A DNA stretch of 64,000 nucleotides, from NCBI RefSeq assembly GCF_024586915.1, contig NZ_JANBVS010000018.1:1-64000 (forward strand), written 5' to 3'. Both the position numbers and the translations under genes were made by a program. The notes under the pieces are model-generated. The model ran no database searches and was not told the DNA's origin. It saw nothing but the letters and a program-made list of their open reading frames with translations. The first letter of the stretch is position 1, and the number at the start of each line of letters is the position of its first letter. The DNA is from Bradyrhizobium sp. SRS-191 (lineage in GTDB: Bacteria > Pseudomonadota > Alphaproteobacteria > Rhizobiales > Xanthobacteraceae). This document shows, one piece after another, positions 47,941 to 57,460 of this stretch.

Positions 47941-48708
47941 ATGAAGCTGTTCGTCTCGATCTCGATCGCCGCATTGCTGGCCGTTTCGCCGGCCCTTGCG
48001 ATCGTCGGCAACGCGCCCGCGTTGAACGACGGTATCGGGCGATCCGTGGTCACGATCGTCGGCTCGCGCGGCAATTTCTGCAGCGGCGCGTTGATCGCTG
48101 CAAAGCTTGTCCTGACCGCCGGCCACTGCGTGCAGCCGGGCGTCGATTACCGCATCGTGGAATACGATCGCGACCGCAAGCCGGTGCTCAAGACGGTCCG
48201 GCGCGTGGCGGTGCATCCGAGCTTCAGCATGCAGTCCATCCTGGTTCATCGCGCCACTGCCGATGTGGCGCTCTTGGAGCTGGAGGCGCCGGCGAAGGAA
48301 CGTGCGCCCGCCACGCTCGGCGTCCCACAGTCGCCGCTGGCCGCCGGCAATCCCTTCACAGCCGCAGGCATCGGCGTCGCGATCCCCGGCGATGGCAAGA
48401 GCGGCGGTGTGGTGCGCGCAGCGTCGCTTGTCGCGACCGGCAAGCCCGGAACGTTGCAGATCCGCCTCGTTGATCCCGCGACGCAGGGCGCGCGGGCCGG
48501 GCTCGGCGGTTGCACCGGTGATTCCGGCGGGCCTGCTTTCGAGAGGCAGGCGCAAGGCGAGGTGCTGATTGGCGTCATCTCATGGTCGACGGGGCCCAAT
48601 CTCGGTGACGGCTGCGGCGGCATGACCGGCGTTACGCCGCTCACGCTGTATCGCGACTGGGTCGTGCAGACCGCGCGACAATGGGGCATGCCGCTCGGCG
48701 GAAATTGA
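47941..48708 (+). CDS. Secreted trypsin-like serine protease
   Basis: 255 residues from ATG 47941, starting with a clear signal peptide (MKLFVSISIAALLAVSPALA). Chymotrypsin-fold catalytic triad: His in VLTAGHC, Asp in ATADVALLEL, Ser in CTGDSGGPAF. Acts in the periplasm or outside. No PDZ domain, so not a HtrA/Deg type. It is not related in sequence region or export to the unsecreted protease pair at 21-25 kb. Confidence 0.9.
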   Translation: MKLFVSISIAALLAVSPALAIVGNAPALNDGIGRSVVTIVGSRGNFCSGALIAAKLVLTAGHCVQPGVDYRIVEYDRDRKPVLKTVRRVAVHPSFSMQSILVHRATADVALLELEAPAKERAPATLGVPQSPLAAGNPFTAAGIGVAIPGDGKSGGVVRAASLVATGKPGTLQIRLVDPATQGARAGLGGCTGDSGGPAFERQAQGEVLIGVISWSTGPNLGDGCGGMTGVTPLTLYRDWVVQTARQWGMPLGGN

Positions 48709-48815
48709 GATTGCTCAGGGGTGGGTTGTGGCCCGCGCTCGCGGGTTGACCATCGTCGTGATCGGGTTCAGCCTGTCACGCGAGGAAACAACAAGACCAA
48801 CGCCCAAGGACTCCC

Positions 48816-50318
48816 ATGAACGTCATCGCGCCCATCCGGGAGGCCGCGTCCTCTCACGCGACCGAACATTTCGACGTACTCATCGTCGGCGCCGGCATCT
48901 CAGGCATCGGCAGCGCCTATCAGCTCGCCAGGCAGATGCCCGACACGCGCTTCGTGATCCTGGAAAGCCAGGACAGCTTTGGCGGTACGTGGCGGACGCA
49001 TCGTTATCCCGGCATCCGCTCCGACAGCGACCTGCACACCTTCGGCTACAGCTTCAAGCCGTGGGTCGGTCCGCCGATCGCGACGGCGGATGAGATCCTG
49101 AAATACATGGGCGACGTGATCGAGGAGAACGATCTCGGCCGCCACATCCGCTATGGCCATCGCATCGTCTCAGCAAGCTGGTCGAGTGCGACCAATCTCT
49201 GGACGGTTCACGCGGTCAAGGGCGAGGCCCAGGAGCCCGTCACGATCACGGCGAATTTCCTCTGGATGTGCCAGGGCTACTACCGCCACTCCAAGGGCTA
49301 CACGCCCGAGTGGCCCGATATGGCGAAGTTCAAGGGCCGTATCGTGCATCCGCAAGTGTGGCCCGACGATATCGATCTCACCGGCAAACAGGTCGTCGTC
49401 ATCGGCTCCGGTGCGACCGCGGCGACGATCCTGCCGTCGATCGCCGGAAAATGCGCTCACGTCACCATGCTGCAGCGTTCGCCGACCTACTTCCGCATCG
49501 GCCGCAACGCCATCGAGCTGGCTGAGGAGCTGCGCCGGCTGCAGGTCAAGGAAGAATGGATCCACGAGATCGTCAGGCGCAAAATTCTGTTCGAGCAGGA
49601 TTGGTTCACCAAGCGCTGCCTGACCGAGCCCGAGCAGGTGAAGAAGGAGCTGATCGGGCAGATCAGCGCCATTGTCGGCGCCGACTATGCAGCCAGGCAC
49701 TTCACGCCGAGCTACCGGCCATGGCGCCAGCGCATCGCCTTCGTGCCCGACGCCGACCTGTTCGAGGGCATCAAGAGCGGCAAGGCCTCGGTCGTGACCG
49801 ACGAGATCGAGCGCTTCACGGAAGGCGGCATCAAGCTGAAATCCGGCGATGAGCTCAAGGCCGATATCATCGTCACCGCGACCGGCTTCGATCTCTGCGT
49901 GCTCGGTGACATCGCCTTCACGATCGACGGCAAGCCACTCGATTTTGGCGACACCGTCACCTATCGCGGCATGATGTTCACGGGCGTTCCCAACCTCGCC
50001 TGGGTGTTCGGCTATTTCCGCGCCAGCTGGACGTTGCGCACGGATCTCGTGGCGGAGTTCGTGTGCCGGCTGCTCGCGCACATGAAGGCGAAGGGCGTGC
50101 AGAAGGTGACGCCGGCGCTACGCCCCGAGGACCACAACATGCCGCTGCTGCCCTGGATCGATCAGGAGAACTTCAACCCCGGCTACATGATGCGCAACAT
50201 GCACCTGCTGCCCAAGCGCGGCGACAAGCCGGAATGGCAGCACAGCCAGGATTACTGGAGCGAGAAGGACCAGATCCCCGCGATCGATCTGGATGATCCG
50301 GCATTTGTGTATGGGTGA
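48816..50318 (+). CDS. Flavin-containing monooxygenase, Baeyer-Villiger type
   Basis: 500 residues. FAD GxGxxG (IVGAGISGIG) near the N-terminus, the FGGTWRTHRYPGIRSDSD signature close to the BVMO/FMO consensus FxGxxxHxxxWP, and NADPH GxGxxG as VVIGSGATAATI about residue 195. It would insert one oxygen into a ketone or oxidise N/S. Belongs with the HAPMO/ethionamide-monooxygenase-like group. The substrate is unknown; stands alone in its unit. Confidence 0.9.
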   Translation: MNVIAPIREAASSHATEHFDVLIVGAGISGIGSAYQLARQMPDTRFVILESQDSFGGTWRTHRYPGIRSDSDLHTFGYSFKPWVGPPIATADEILKYMGDVIEENDLGRHIRYGHRIVSASWSSATNLWTVHAVKGEAQEPVTITANFLWMCQGYYRHSKGYTPEWPDMAKFKGRIVHPQVWPDDIDLTGKQVVVIGSGATAATILPSIAGKCAHVTMLQRSPTYFRIGRNAIELAEELRRLQVKEEWIHEIVRRKILFEQDWFTKRCLTEPEQVKKELIGQISAIVGADYAARHFTPSYRPWRQRIAFVPDADLFEGIKSGKASVVTDEIERFTEGGIKLKSGDELKADIIVTATGFDLCVLGDIAFTIDGKPLDFGDTVTYRGMMFTGVPNLAWVFGYFRASWTLRTDLVAEFVCRLLAHMKAKGVQKVTPALRPEDHNMPLLPWIDQENFNPGYMMRNMHLLPKRGDKPEWQHSQDYWSEKDQIPAIDLDDPAFVYG

Positions 50319-50356
50319 GCTTTGATCGTTGGGCCACGCTAGTGCTCCAACACGAT

Positions 50357-50506
50357 ATCATCCCCACGCACGCGGGGATCCATAACCACCGGCGGATGTG
50401 TTGGGCACGACGTCAGCTGACATCCTGCCCCAAGCGAGATCACGCGGTATGGGTCCCGGGTCGGCGCCCCATGACGCTGCGCGTCATGGGGCTTGCCCAG
50501 GACGAC
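50357..50506. repeat. Dispersed intergenic repeat, copy 2
   Basis: Same family as 16216-16350: CCCCACGCACGCGGGG hairpin, ATCACGCGGTATGG, TCCCGGGTCG and terminal CTTGCCC-AGGACGAC. This copy has an additional GCCCCATGACG/CGTCATGGGGC hairpin (50466-50492). Sits between the monooxygenase and the response regulator, where the two converge. Confidence 0.7.
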
Positions 50507-50536
50507 AGCCTTGGTTGGGACACCCGTCAGCTCGCC

Positions 50537-51454
50537 TCAGCTTTCCCGTCGAGCCAGCCCCGTCGCGACCGCAGCGGCCGCCGTGCGGTTCTCAACGCCC
50601 AGCTTGGCGTAGATCTGCTCCAGGTGCTTGTCGACGGTGCGCGGGCTCAGGCCGAGGATCTGTGCGATGTCGCGGTTGGTCTTGCCCTTGGAGAGCCAGG
50701 ATAGCACCTCGCCTTCGCGCGTGGTGAGGCCGAACTCGCTTGAGAACTGCTTCGGCAGTTCGCCTGAGGTCTCCTTGGCCAGCCGCAGCAGCACCTCATT
50801 CGGTCCCGCGCCTCCGACGTAATACAGGCGCAGCTCGGGATGGTCCGGAATCGAAGCTGCGGATTTGGCCGCGGCCTTGCCGTTCTGCACCTGATCCAAC
50901 CATTGGCGCAGAGCGTCCGGCAGCACGAGTTCCTCGGGGGTGCCGAAGCTGTCGGACAGCAGCTTCTGCGCTTGCGGCGTCGCCCACATCAGCCGGCCCT
51001 CGCGGTTGACCGCGAGCAGGAAGCGGCCGGAGACGTCGAGCGCGGCGCGTGCGCTCTGCGTCATCCGCGCGTTGGCGAGATGCACGCGGATGCGCGCCAG
51101 CATTTCCGAGACGGCGATGGGCTTGGTGACGTAGTCGACGCCGCCGGCTTCCAGACCTTTCACGATGTGCTCAGTGTCGGCGAGGCCCGTCATGAAGATG
51201 ACGGGCACGTTGGAAAGGCCGGCCTCCCGCTTCAGCTTGCGGCAGGTCTCGAAGCCGTCCATGCCGGGCATGACGGCGTCGAGCAGGATGATATCCGGTG
51301 TGATCTGGTCGACGATGCGCATCGCGGCCGCGCCGTCGAGCGCGACCATGACGGTCATTCCCGCGCCGTCGAGTGCGTCCGTGAGCAGCCGCAGCGTCTC
51401 CGGCGAATCGTCGACCACCAGTGCCACATCGCGCTTTTTGCTCTCAGTGTTCAT
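50537..51454 (-). CDS. LuxR-type response regulator (REC-linker-HTH)
   Basis: 305 residues. Receiver domain with Asp59 in IILLDAVMPGMDG, Asp15/16 and Lys in YVTKPIAV. A ~90-residue PAS-like middle part (GRFLLAVNREGRLMWATPQAQKLL) is unusual for the class. The C-terminal NarL/LuxR HTH includes LTTREGEVLSWLSKGKTNRDIAQILGLSPRTVDKHL. Its start overlaps the end of the permease-kinase gene by 11 bases, so it is almost certainly the output partner. A palindrome in front of the urt operon is its likely target. Confidence 0.93.
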   Translation of the reverse strand: MNTESKKRDVALVVDDSPETLRLLTDALDGAGMTVMVALDGAAAMRIVDQITPDIILLDAVMPGMDGFETCRKLKREAGLSNVPVIFMTGLADTEHIVKGLEAGGVDYVTKPIAVSEMLARIRVHLANARMTQSARAALDVSGRFLLAVNREGRLMWATPQAQKLLSDSFGTPEELVLPDALRQWLDQVQNGKAAAKSAASIPDHPELRLYYVGGAGPNEVLLRLAKETSGELPKQFSSEFGLTTREGEVLSWLSKGKTNRDIAQILGLSPRTVDKHLEQIYAKLGVENRTAAAAVATGLARRES

Positions 51455-54400
51455 AGGCGTGCAAGGTCTTCAGAGTTGCCATGTACTGATCGAGATCGAA
51501 GCGATCGATCAGCATACGCATCTGGGCTACGAATTCGGCATGCTCGGGATGCGCGTTGCCGATTTCGTCGAGCTTCAGCTGGATCGCCCTGATGTAGCCG
51601 ATTTGCCCGAGGCCCATCAGCTCCTCGACATATTTCAGCGGCGGGCGCGAGCCGCTATCGGGGCGCCAGCGTGGCGGAGCCACCGCATGCGCGGTCTGAT
51701 AGCTCCATTCGAGCTTGAGCAATTGACGGATGGCCTCCAGCAGCCGGGGAATGTCGATCGGCTTCATCAGATAGCTGTCGTGGAACGGCTGCGCCAGCGG
51801 GCGCCCATGCGCTTCGAGCGCGCTCGCCGAGGTCATCAGGATGCGCGCATGGTGATGGCCACTGCTGCGCAGCGTCTCGGCCACCGTCCAGCCGTCCATG
51901 CCGGGCATCGAGATGTCCAGGATGAACAGGTCCGGCTGGCAATGCTGGGCCAGCGCGAGACAGGCTGCGCCGTCCGGCGCGCTGAGCAGAATGAAGCCGA
52001 GGGGTGTCAGCACCTCCCGGAGGAGATCGCGATGCACGGGATCATCGTCGGTGACGAGGATGGTCTTGCGCGGGCCGAGATAGCCCGCGACCGGCGCCTT
52101 CACCGGCGCATGCCGCGTCGGGTTGGTCACCTCCGACAGCAGGATCTTCACCTTGAAGGTGCTGCCGGTGCCGACCTTGCTCTCGACCTTGATGTCGCCG
52201 CCCATGACGCCGGCCAGCAGCCGGCTGATCGTGAGCCCAAGTCCCGTGCCGGTCTGCGGCTGCGCGACGCCGAGCGCGCCGCGTTCGAACGGCGCGAAGA
52301 TGCGCTCGAGGTCGTCGGGCTGGATGCCCGGACCGGTGTCGATCACCTCGAACTCGGCGACCGGGCTGCGATAATGCACGACGAACTGGACGCTGCCGTC
52401 CTGCGTGAACTTGATGGCATTCGACAGCAGGTTGATCAGGATCTGCCGCAGCCGCTTCTCGTCGGCATAGACGACCAGCGGCAGCACCGCGGGCCGCTTG
52501 AACACGAAGTCGACGCCCTTGGCCGCGGCCTGCAGCCGGAACATGCCGACGAGCTGATCGAGGAACTCGCTCAGCCGAACCTCGTCGCGCGACAGATACA
52601 GCCGTCCCGCCTCGATCTTGGAGATGTCGAGAATGCCGTCGATCAGCCCCGACAGGTGGTCGGCGCTGCGGCGAACCACCCGTACTTGATCCTTCGGCTT
52701 CGGCGCGAGACTCGTGTCCTGCTCGAGCAGCTGCGCATATCCCGAGATCGCATTGAGCGGCGAGCGCAGCTCATGGCTGAGGCCGACGACATAACGGCTC
52801 TTGGCGAGGTTCGCCGACTCCGCCACCTCCTTGGCGCGCTGCAGTTCTGCGTCGGTGCGTTTGTGCGCCTCGATCTCCTGGATGAGGAGCTGGGTCTGCC
52901 GCCGCGTCTCGGCTTCGGCGGCGCGGCGGCTCTGCTGCGCCAGCACGAACAGCCAGGTGACGACACCGATGATGATGGACAGGGCAAAGAAGACCTTCCA
53001 GAGCACGTCGGAAATGATGCCCTTGAAGCCCGGCAATGCGGCTGATGTCTCCAGATAGATCATGCCAAGCGTCAGCGCGACGAGACCTGCTGACGTCAGG
53101 AATACGCCGACGTAATGTCCGAGCTGCGAGTTGATCTTCGACAGGACCGATTGCGGCAACATGCCGCTCAGCGCGGCCGACACCTGGGCCTGCGCTCGCG
53201 CGTGCGGCTTGCAGAGGTCATGGCAGCGGGCATCGAGCGAGCAGCACAGCGAGCAGATCGGACCGGAATAGGCGGGGCAGGAGGCGGTGTCCTCCGGCTC
53301 GAAATGATGCTCACAGATGCAGCATTTGATCTGCTCGATGTTCTGCCAGCTCCGCTTCGGCTTGCGGGCGAGATAATATTTGCCGTCGGTGAGATAGGCG
53401 ATGGCCGGCGCGGTCACGAGGGCCACGGCCAGCGCGACGAAGGTCGACAGCGCCTTTCCAGTGGGGCCGAACAGACCGTAGAAGGCGCTGATCGAGACGA
53501 TGGTGGCGATGGTCATCGAGCCGACACCGACCGGATTGATGTCGTAGAGATGGGCGCGCTTGAACTCCATCTGCGGCGGGCGCAGCCCCAGCGGCTTGTT
53601 GATCACGAGGTCCGCGACCAGCGCCCCGACCCAGGAAATCGCGATGTTCGAATACAGCGCCAATGTCTGCTCGAGCGCCTTGTAGACGCCGATCTCCATC
53701 AAGAGCAGCGCGACGGCGACGTTGAACACCAGCCAGACGACGCGGCCGGGATGGCTGTGGGTCAGGCGGGAGAAAAAGTTCGACCAGGCGATCGAGCCGG
53801 CATAGGCGTTGGTGACGTTGATCTTGATCTGGGACAGGATCACGAAGGTGCCGGTCAATGCCAGCGCCAGGTCCGGCCGCGCCAGCACGTAGCGGAACGC
53901 CTCGAGATACATGTGCGCCGGCTCGGCCGCGTGGTCGGCCGAGACACCGTGGCTCAGGGCAAAGAACGCGAGGAATGATCCCGCCATCAGCTTGAGCGCG
54001 CCGAGCACGATCCAGCCGGGCCCCGCCGACAACAGCGCGATCCACCAGGAGAGCTTCGACGTCCGGCGATCGCGCGGAAGGAAGCGCAGGAAGTCGACCT
54101 GCTCGCCGATCTGCGCGACCAGCGAGAACACGACGGCCGCGGCCGTGCCGAACAGCGCGAGATCGAGACCGCCGCTGAGATCGCCGTGCTCGCCGGGAAA
54201 CTGGCGCCAGTCCGCGAAGGAATGCGGACTCGCGTAGGCGATGGCGGCAAACGGGAGAATGTGCAGCACGACCCAGAGCGGCTGCGTCCAGAGCTGGAAG
54301 CGGCTGATCAGGGTGATGCCGTAGGTCACGAGCGGGATGATGACGACGGCGCTGATCAGATAGCCGATCGGGCGCGGGATGCCGAAGCACATCTCCAGGG

Positions 54401-54818
54401 CGGAGGCCAGGATGACGGCCTCGATCGCGAAAAAGATGAAGGTGAAGGAGGCGTAGATCAGGGAGGTGATCGTCGAGCCGATGTAGCCGAAGCCGGCGCC
54501 GCGGGTCAGCAGGTCGATGTCGATGCCGCATTTGGCCGCATAATAGGCGATCGGCAGGCCGCAGCAGAAGATGATGATGCTCGCGATCAGGATCGCGGCG
54601 GTGGCGTTGGTGACGCCATAGTTCAGCGTGATGGTGCCGCCGATCGCCTCCAGCGCCAGGAACGAGATCGCGCCCAGCGCGGTGTTGGCGACGCGGGCGG
54701 CTGACCAGCGCCGGGCGCTCTTGGCGGTGAAACGAAGCGCGTAGTCCTCCAACGTCTGGTTGGCGACCCACTGGTTGTATTGGCGCCTGACGCGGTCGAT
54801 CCGCTGCCGCCCTGCCAC
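51444..54818 (-). CDS. NCS1-permease / hybrid histidine kinase fusion
   Basis: 1124 residues from GTG 54818, chosen because GGGGGAG precedes it at ideal spacing. Residues 1-485: a nucleobase:cation-symporter-1-type (cytosine permease-like) transporter, about 12 membrane segments. Residues 490-545: Cys/His-rich, probably a metal site (C499, C500, C502, C514, C522, C525, C526, C532, C536). Two more membrane segments (~570-590, 608-627). HisKA with His682 (SHELRSP), ATPase with N800, D827 and GTGLGL; REC with Asp968 and K1019; a C-terminal HPt-like tail without evident His. The design recalls CbrA-type transporter-kinases. Probably senses urea, amides or a related compound. Confidence 0.92.
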   Translation of the reverse strand: MAGRQRIDRVRRQYNQWVANQTLEDYALRFTAKSARRWSAARVANTALGAISFLALEAIGGTITLNYGVTNATAAILIASIIIFCCGLPIAYYAAKCGIDIDLLTRGAGFGYIGSTITSLIYASFTFIFFAIEAVILASALEMCFGIPRPIGYLISAVVIIPLVTYGITLISRFQLWTQPLWVVLHILPFAAIAYASPHSFADWRQFPGEHGDLSGGLDLALFGTAAAVVFSLVAQIGEQVDFLRFLPRDRRTSKLSWWIALLSAGPGWIVLGALKLMAGSFLAFFALSHGVSADHAAEPAHMYLEAFRYVLARPDLALALTGTFVILSQIKINVTNAYAGSIAWSNFFSRLTHSHPGRVVWLVFNVAVALLLMEIGVYKALEQTLALYSNIAISWVGALVADLVINKPLGLRPPQMEFKRAHLYDINPVGVGSMTIATIVSISAFYGLFGPTGKALSTFVALAVALVTAPAIAYLTDGKYYLARKPKRSWQNIEQIKCCICEHHFEPEDTASCPAYSGPICSLCCSLDARCHDLCKPHARAQAQVSAALSGMLPQSVLSKINSQLGHYVGVFLTSAGLVALTLGMIYLETSAALPGFKGIISDVLWKVFFALSIIIGVVTWLFVLAQQSRRAAEAETRRQTQLLIQEIEAHKRTDAELQRAKEVAESANLAKSRYVVGLSHELRSPLNAISGYAQLLEQDTSLAPKPKDQVRVVRRSADHLSGLIDGILDISKIEAGRLYLSRDEVRLSEFLDQLVGMFRLQAAAKGVDFVFKRPAVLPLVVYADEKRLRQILINLLSNAIKFTQDGSVQFVVHYRSPVAEFEVIDTGPGIQPDDLERIFAPFERGALGVAQPQTGTGLGLTISRLLAGVMGGDIKVESKVGTGSTFKVKILLSEVTNPTRHAPVKAPVAGYLGPRKTILVTDDDPVHRDLLREVLTPLGFILLSAPDGAACLALAQHCQPDLFILDISMPGMDGWTVAETLRSSGHHHARILMTSASALEAHGRPLAQPFHDSYLMKPIDIPRLLEAIRQLLKLEWSYQTAHAVAPPRWRPDSGSRPPLKYVEELMGLGQIGYIRAIQLKLDEIGNAHPEHAEFVAQMRMLIDRFDLDQYMATLKTLHAYEH

Positions 54819-54910
54819 TCTCGAAACTCCCCCACGCGAAGCGCCTGCGCGCTTCGTCCTGCCCCTCGCGAGATCTGCGTAGAGCCTACGTCGCGCTTTT
54901 GCGGTGCAGT

Positions 54911-54928
54911 ATACGCAATCTTGCGTAT
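54911..54928. promoter_or_regulatory. Putative operator in the kinase/urtA divergent region
   Basis: Perfect palindrome ATACGCAA-TC-TTGCGTAT, between the permease-kinase gene (leftward) and urtA (rightward, 73 bases away). Length and dyad form suit a NarL/LuxR-type dimer. Flanking GTGCAG direct repeats are present on both sides. A separate perfect hairpin (54837-54856) lies in the leader of the kinase gene. Confidence 0.6.
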
Positions 54929-55001
54929 CCGTGCAGTGCACGAAGCGCGCCATCCTTGGTCCGAGCCAAAGCGTGTCCTCGAACCAATGAATGGGGTGCT
55001 C

Positions 55002-56264
55002 ATGTCAGACGAAACCAAAAAAGGCTTGAAGTCGCCACTTCGGCGCCAATTGATGATGGGAATGGCCGCCATCCCGGCACTCGCCATGCTGCCGCGCCCG
55101 TCGTTCGGTGCGGGTCCCGCAACCTCTGCTGTCAACACCACCGGCCTTGCAGTCACCGATAGCGAAGTGACCGTCGGTATCCTGCACTCCGTCACCGGCA
55201 CGATGGCCATCTCGGAGACCGGTTCGGTGCAGGCCGAGAAGCTCGCGATCGAGCAGATCAACGCCTCGGGCGGCGTGCTCGGCCGTAAGATCAAGTTCAT
55301 CCAGGAAGACGGCGCCTCGGATTGGCCGACCTTCGCCGAAAAGGCCAAGAAGCTGCTGGTCAACGACAAGTGCGCCGCCGTCATGGGCTGCTGGACCTCG
55401 GCCTCGCGCAAGGCGGTGCTGCCGGTGTTCGAACAGTACAACGGCATGCTGTACTATCCGACCTTCTACGAAGGTCTGGAGCAGTCGAAGAACGTCATCT
55501 ACACCGGCCAGGAGGCCACCCAGCAGATCATCGCCGGCCTCGACTGGGTCAACAAGACCAAGGGCGCGAAGACCTTCTACCTGCTCGGCTCCGACTACAT
55601 CTGGCCGCGCACCTCGAACAAGATCGCCCGCAAGCACATCGAGGGCCATCTGCAGGGCGCCAAGGTCGTCGGCGAGGAGTACTTCCCGCTCGGCCACACC
55701 CAGTTCAACTCGGTCATCAACAAGATCAAGCTGACCAAGCCGGACGTGATCTACGCGATCATCGTCGGCGGCTCCAACGTCGCGTTCTACAAGCAGCTGA
55801 AGGCTGCCGGCATCGACATGTCGAAGCAGACGCTACTGACCATCTCCGTGACCGAGGACGAAATCGACGGTATCGGCGGTGAGAACATTGCGGGCGCCTA
55901 TGCCTGCATGAAGTATTTCCAGTCGCTCGATAACGCCAACAACAAGGCCTTCGTCGCCGACTTCAAGAAGATGTGGGGCGAGAAGACCGTGATCGGCGAC
56001 GTCACCCAGGCGGCCTATCTCGGCCCGTGGCTGTGGAAGTTGACCGTGGAGAAGGCCGGCAGCTTCGACATCGACAAGGTCGCGGCCGCCTCGCCCGGCA
56101 TCGAGTTCAAGGGCGCGCCGGAGGGCTATGTCCGGATCCACGAGAACCACCATCTCTGGTCGAAGACCCGCGTCGGCCGCGCCAAGGCGGATGGTCAATA
56201 CGAGCTGATCTACGAAACCGCCGACCTCGTCGAGCCAGATCCGTTCCCGAAGGGCTATCAGTAA
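55002..56264 (+). CDS. urtA: Urea/short-chain amide ABC transporter, substrate-binding protein
   Basis: 420 residues from ATG 55002 (GGGGTG upstream; ATG 54987 is also in frame). The N-terminus has RRQLMMGMAAIPALAMLPR, a Tat-like signal with AGP cleavage area, and the mature part follows the UrtA/FmdD family (VTVGILHSVTGTMAISETG, LPVFEQYNGMLYYPTFYEG, TEDEIDGIGGENIAGAYA). Binds urea or short-chain amides (formamide, acetamide) in the periplasm. First gene of a seven-gene set ending in formamidase, which favours an amide in addition to urea. Confidence 0.92.
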   Translation: MSDETKKGLKSPLRRQLMMGMAAIPALAMLPRPSFGAGPATSAVNTTGLAVTDSEVTVGILHSVTGTMAISETGSVQAEKLAIEQINASGGVLGRKIKFIQEDGASDWPTFAEKAKKLLVNDKCAAVMGCWTSASRKAVLPVFEQYNGMLYYPTFYEGLEQSKNVIYTGQEATQQIIAGLDWVNKTKGAKTFYLLGSDYIWPRTSNKIARKHIEGHLQGAKVVGEEYFPLGHTQFNSVINKIKLTKPDVIYAIIVGGSNVAFYKQLKAAGIDMSKQTLLTISVTEDEIDGIGGENIAGAYACMKYFQSLDNANNKAFVADFKKMWGEKTVIGDVTQAAYLGPWLWKLTVEKAGSFDIDKVAAASPGIEFKGAPEGYVRIHENHHLWSKTRVGRAKADGQYELIYETADLVEPDPFPKGYQ

Positions 56265-56286
56265 GCGCTGCTGCGGCAGCGCGTCG

Positions 56287-56306
56287 ATCATCACTTCGGT
56301 GATGAT
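56287..56306 (+). terminator. Hairpin with UUCG loop after urtA
   Basis: ATCATCAC-TTCG-GTGATGAT: an eight-base perfect stem closed by a UUCG tetraloop 22 bases after the urtA stop. No U-tract, so more likely an mRNA 3' stabiliser or partial terminator that keeps binding-protein levels above those of the permease genes. Confidence 0.5.
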
Positions 56307-56332
56307 GGCGAGGCTGTAACGCCAGTGAAGGT

Positions 56333-56439
56333 GCGCTCCCTCCCCCCATGCGGGGGAGGGTCGGGGAGGGGGGTCCCCAGCAAAGACTGCCGTTGTGGAC
56401 CCCCACCCCCGACCCCTCCCCGCAAGGGGGAGGGGAGAC
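56333..56439. repeat. GC-rich double-hairpin repeat between urtA and urtB
   Basis: Two hairpins, CCCTCCCCC/GGGGGAGGG (56338-56360) and CCCCTCCCC/GGGGAGGGG (56413-56435), face each other, and their inner flanks (56358-56376 and 56397-56415) form a long imperfect inverted repeat. Related to 28-52 and 59406-59428. Looks like an inserted palindromic element inside the operon. Confidence 0.65.
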
Positions 56440-56499
56440 GAGCCAATCCTCGGAGAGATCAATTTCCAACAGCGGGCACTTCGCCCGAGAGGACGGATC

Positions 56500-57426
56500 A
56501 TGTTCGGTGACTATTCCATCGGCGACCTCGGGGCCATCTTCGCGATGCAGGGCTTCGCGGGCCTCATCCTGTTTTCGGTCTACGTGCTGATGGCGCTGGG
56601 GCTTGCCATCATCTTCGGCCAGATGGGCGTCATCAACATGGCGCATGGCGAGTTCATGATCCTCGGGGCCTACGTCACCTGGATGACCTCGAACGCGTTC
56701 CAGCATTTCCTGCCGGCGCTGTTTCCCGGCTACTTCTTCGTCGCGATGGCGCTGGCTTTCATCGCCTCCGGCTCACTAGGCATGCTGGTCGAGTGGGCAA
56801 TGATCAGCCGGCTCTACAAGCGTCCCCTCGATACGCTGCTCGCCACCTGGGGCCTCAGCCTGATCCTGCAGCAGGCCTACCGCTCGGTGTTCGGTGCGCG
56901 CGAGGTCGGCGTCGAGCTGCCGGACTGGATGATGGGCTCCTGGCAGGCGACCGACGCGATCCAGATTCCGATCAACGGCATGTTCGTGATGTGCCTGACC
57001 ATCCTGATCACCATCGTCGTCGCCTACGTGCTGTTCCTGTCGCGCTGGGGCAAGCAGGTGCGCGCCGTGGTGCAGAACCGCGTGATGGCCGGCGCCGTCG
57101 GCATCAACACCGAGAAGGTCGACCGCTACACTTTCGGCCTCGGCTGCGGCATCGCCGGCGTCGCCGGCTCCGCCTTCACGATGATCGGCTCGACCGGTCC
57201 GACCGCCGGCCAGCTCTACATCGTCGACACCTTCCTGGTCGTCGTGTTCGGCGGCGCCGCCAGCCTTATCGGCACCATCGCGTCGGCCTTCACCATTTCC
57301 CAGGCGCAGTCGACCATGGAGTTCTTCATGTCGGGCTCGATGGCCAAGGTGCTCACGCTGCTGGCGATCGTTGCCATCCTGATGTTGCGGCCGCAGGGGC
57401 TGTTCGCCCTCAAGGTCCGCAAATGA
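56500..57426 (+). CDS. urtB: Urea/amide ABC transporter permease 1
   Basis: 308 residues from ATG 56500. LivH-type branched-chain amino-acid/urea permease, about eight membrane segments; GQMGVINMAHGEFMILGAYVTW is characteristic, as is the ABC-contact loop AVVQNRVMAGAVGINTEKVD. Follows urtA after a 235-base spacer filled with hairpins, and is 34 bases from urtC. Confidence 0.92.
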   Translation: MFGDYSIGDLGAIFAMQGFAGLILFSVYVLMALGLAIIFGQMGVINMAHGEFMILGAYVTWMTSNAFQHFLPALFPGYFFVAMALAFIASGSLGMLVEWAMISRLYKRPLDTLLATWGLSLILQQAYRSVFGAREVGVELPDWMMGSWQATDAIQIPINGMFVMCLTILITIVVAYVLFLSRWGKQVRAVVQNRVMAGAVGINTEKVDRYTFGLGCGIAGVAGSAFTMIGSTGPTAGQLYIVDTFLVVVFGGAASLIGTIASAFTISQAQSTMEFFMSGSMAKVLTLLAIVAILMLRPQGLFALKVRK

Positions 57427-57460
57427 GCCAGCTCCAGCAGTCCAACAAGAAAGCACGGCC

